Shown piece after piece: positions 5,347 through 5,488 of a stretch of DNA of 5,488 nucleotides; the first letter of the stretch is position 1, and each line of letters starts with the position of its first letter. The DNA is taken from contig DAOVXU010000124.1 in the NCBI GenBank assembly GCA_030635995.1, forward strand, positions 1-5,488, given 5' to 3'. The DNA comes from Arcobacter sp. (lineage in GTDB: Bacteria; Campylobacterota; Campylobacteria; Campylobacterales; Arcobacteraceae). The notes under the pieces were generated by a model. The model had not been told where the DNA came from, made no database searches, and saw only the letters and a program-made list of their open reading frames with translations. The translations under genes were made by a program, and so were the position numbers.

Positions 5347-5488
5347 TGATTAAAAAAATATTTTTTATTTTTTTAATTAGCCTTGTTTTATTAGGATATA
5401 TTTTTAATATTGATAAAGATATATCAAATAAAATAACTAATATATCTTCATCGATAAAATCTACATATAATAGATATTTGATATCTAC
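5346..5488 (+). CDS. mreC: rod shape-determining protein MreC, N-terminal part (runs off right edge)
   Basis: A frame opens at the ATG overlapping the mreB stop (TAATG) and stays open for 47 codons to the window edge. The visible part begins MIKKIFFIFLISLVLLGYIF, a single membrane anchor (about residues 4-20), followed by a hydrophilic stretch rich in Asn, Ser and Ile (DISNKITNISSSIKS) that could begin the coiled coil. This is the layout of MreC, a periplasmic scaffold anchored in the inner membrane that links MreB to the wall-synthesis enzymes, and mreC follows mreB in most bacteria. An in-frame TGA at 5340-5342 rules out an earlier start. No strong ribosome site is visible, so initiation probably depends on ribosomes finishing mreB. 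The identity rests mainly on position and topology because the defining beta-rich domain is outside the window. Confidence 0.85.
   Translation, partial: MIKKIFFIFLISLVLLGYIFNIDKDISNKITNISSSIKSTYNRYLIS
5349..5377 (+). repeat. A/T-only 12-bp inverted repeat at the start of mreC
   Basis: ATTAAAAAAATA (5349-5360) and TATTTTTTTAAT (5366-5377) are perfect reverse complements separated by five T. The repeat begins at the base after the mreC ATG and encodes the start of the membrane anchor. A 12-pair A-U hairpin ending in a U-run could slow ribosomes or terminate some transcripts, but runs of Lys, Phe and Ile codons in AT-rich DNA also tend to produce such repeats. Confidence 0.4.

Noticed and set aside
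5339..5353. ATG at 5339 as a start for mreC
   Set aside because: That frame reads only four codons before TAA; the ATG at 5346 is the one that opens the long frame.
1..5488. CRISPR array, tRNA or rRNA genes, insertion sequence, riboswitch or intrinsic terminator
   Set aside because: I saw no spaced direct repeats, cloverleaf, rRNA-like stretch, transposase or terminal repeats, nor a GC stem followed by a T-run.

Overview
The window is AT-rich chromosomal DNA from a flagellated Gram-negative bacterium, most likely a member of the Campylobacterota (Epsilonproteobacteria), with an Arcobacter-like flavour. Three things support this: the gene order fabZ-lpxA-clpX-mreB-mreC, which is a known arrangement in Campylobacter and Helicobacter; ClpX and flagellin sequences that resemble that phylum; and coding sequence strongly biased to A/T-ending codons. 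The genus is inferred, not proven.

The layout is divergent around a 236-base intergenic region (1585-1820). To the left, on the minus strand, lie a compact flagellin (781-1584), a 65-residue two-helix membrane protein (562-759) and the start of a UvrD/Rep-type superfamily 1 helicase (538 to beyond base 1). The gaps are only 21 and 23 bases and I see no terminator, so the three may be co-transcribed. The helicase has no complete reading frame in the window because it runs off the left edge. Its first 179 residues carry the Q motif, Walker A, motif Ia and motif Ib.

To the right, on the plus strand, is a tight envelope and shape operon: fabZ (1821-2264), lpxA (2274-3059), clpX (3062-4303), mreB (4315-5346) and the first 47 codons of mreC (5346 to beyond 5488). 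Gaps are 9, 2 and 11 bases, and the mreB stop overlaps the mreC start by one base. FabZ makes enoyl-ACP for fatty acid elongation, LpxA consumes a hydroxyacyl-ACP from the same pool to begin lipid A, ClpX is the unfoldase of the ClpXP protease, and MreB/MreC guide rod-shaped wall growth. Putting these in one transcript would link membrane supply, outer-membrane synthesis, proteolysis and cell shape.

Most of the window is conserved core genome and I find no convincing new multi-gene system. The points worth a second look are: a ClpX whose first pore loop reads RYVG rather than GYVG, with further changes beside its RKH loop; a short, atypical flagellin lacking part of the N-terminal D0 region and the usual SGLRIN arginine; a GC-containing hairpin just ahead of the clpX ribosome binding site; a 12-base-pair A/T-only inverted repeat starting right after the mreC start codon; and two small palindromes in the fabZ upstream region.
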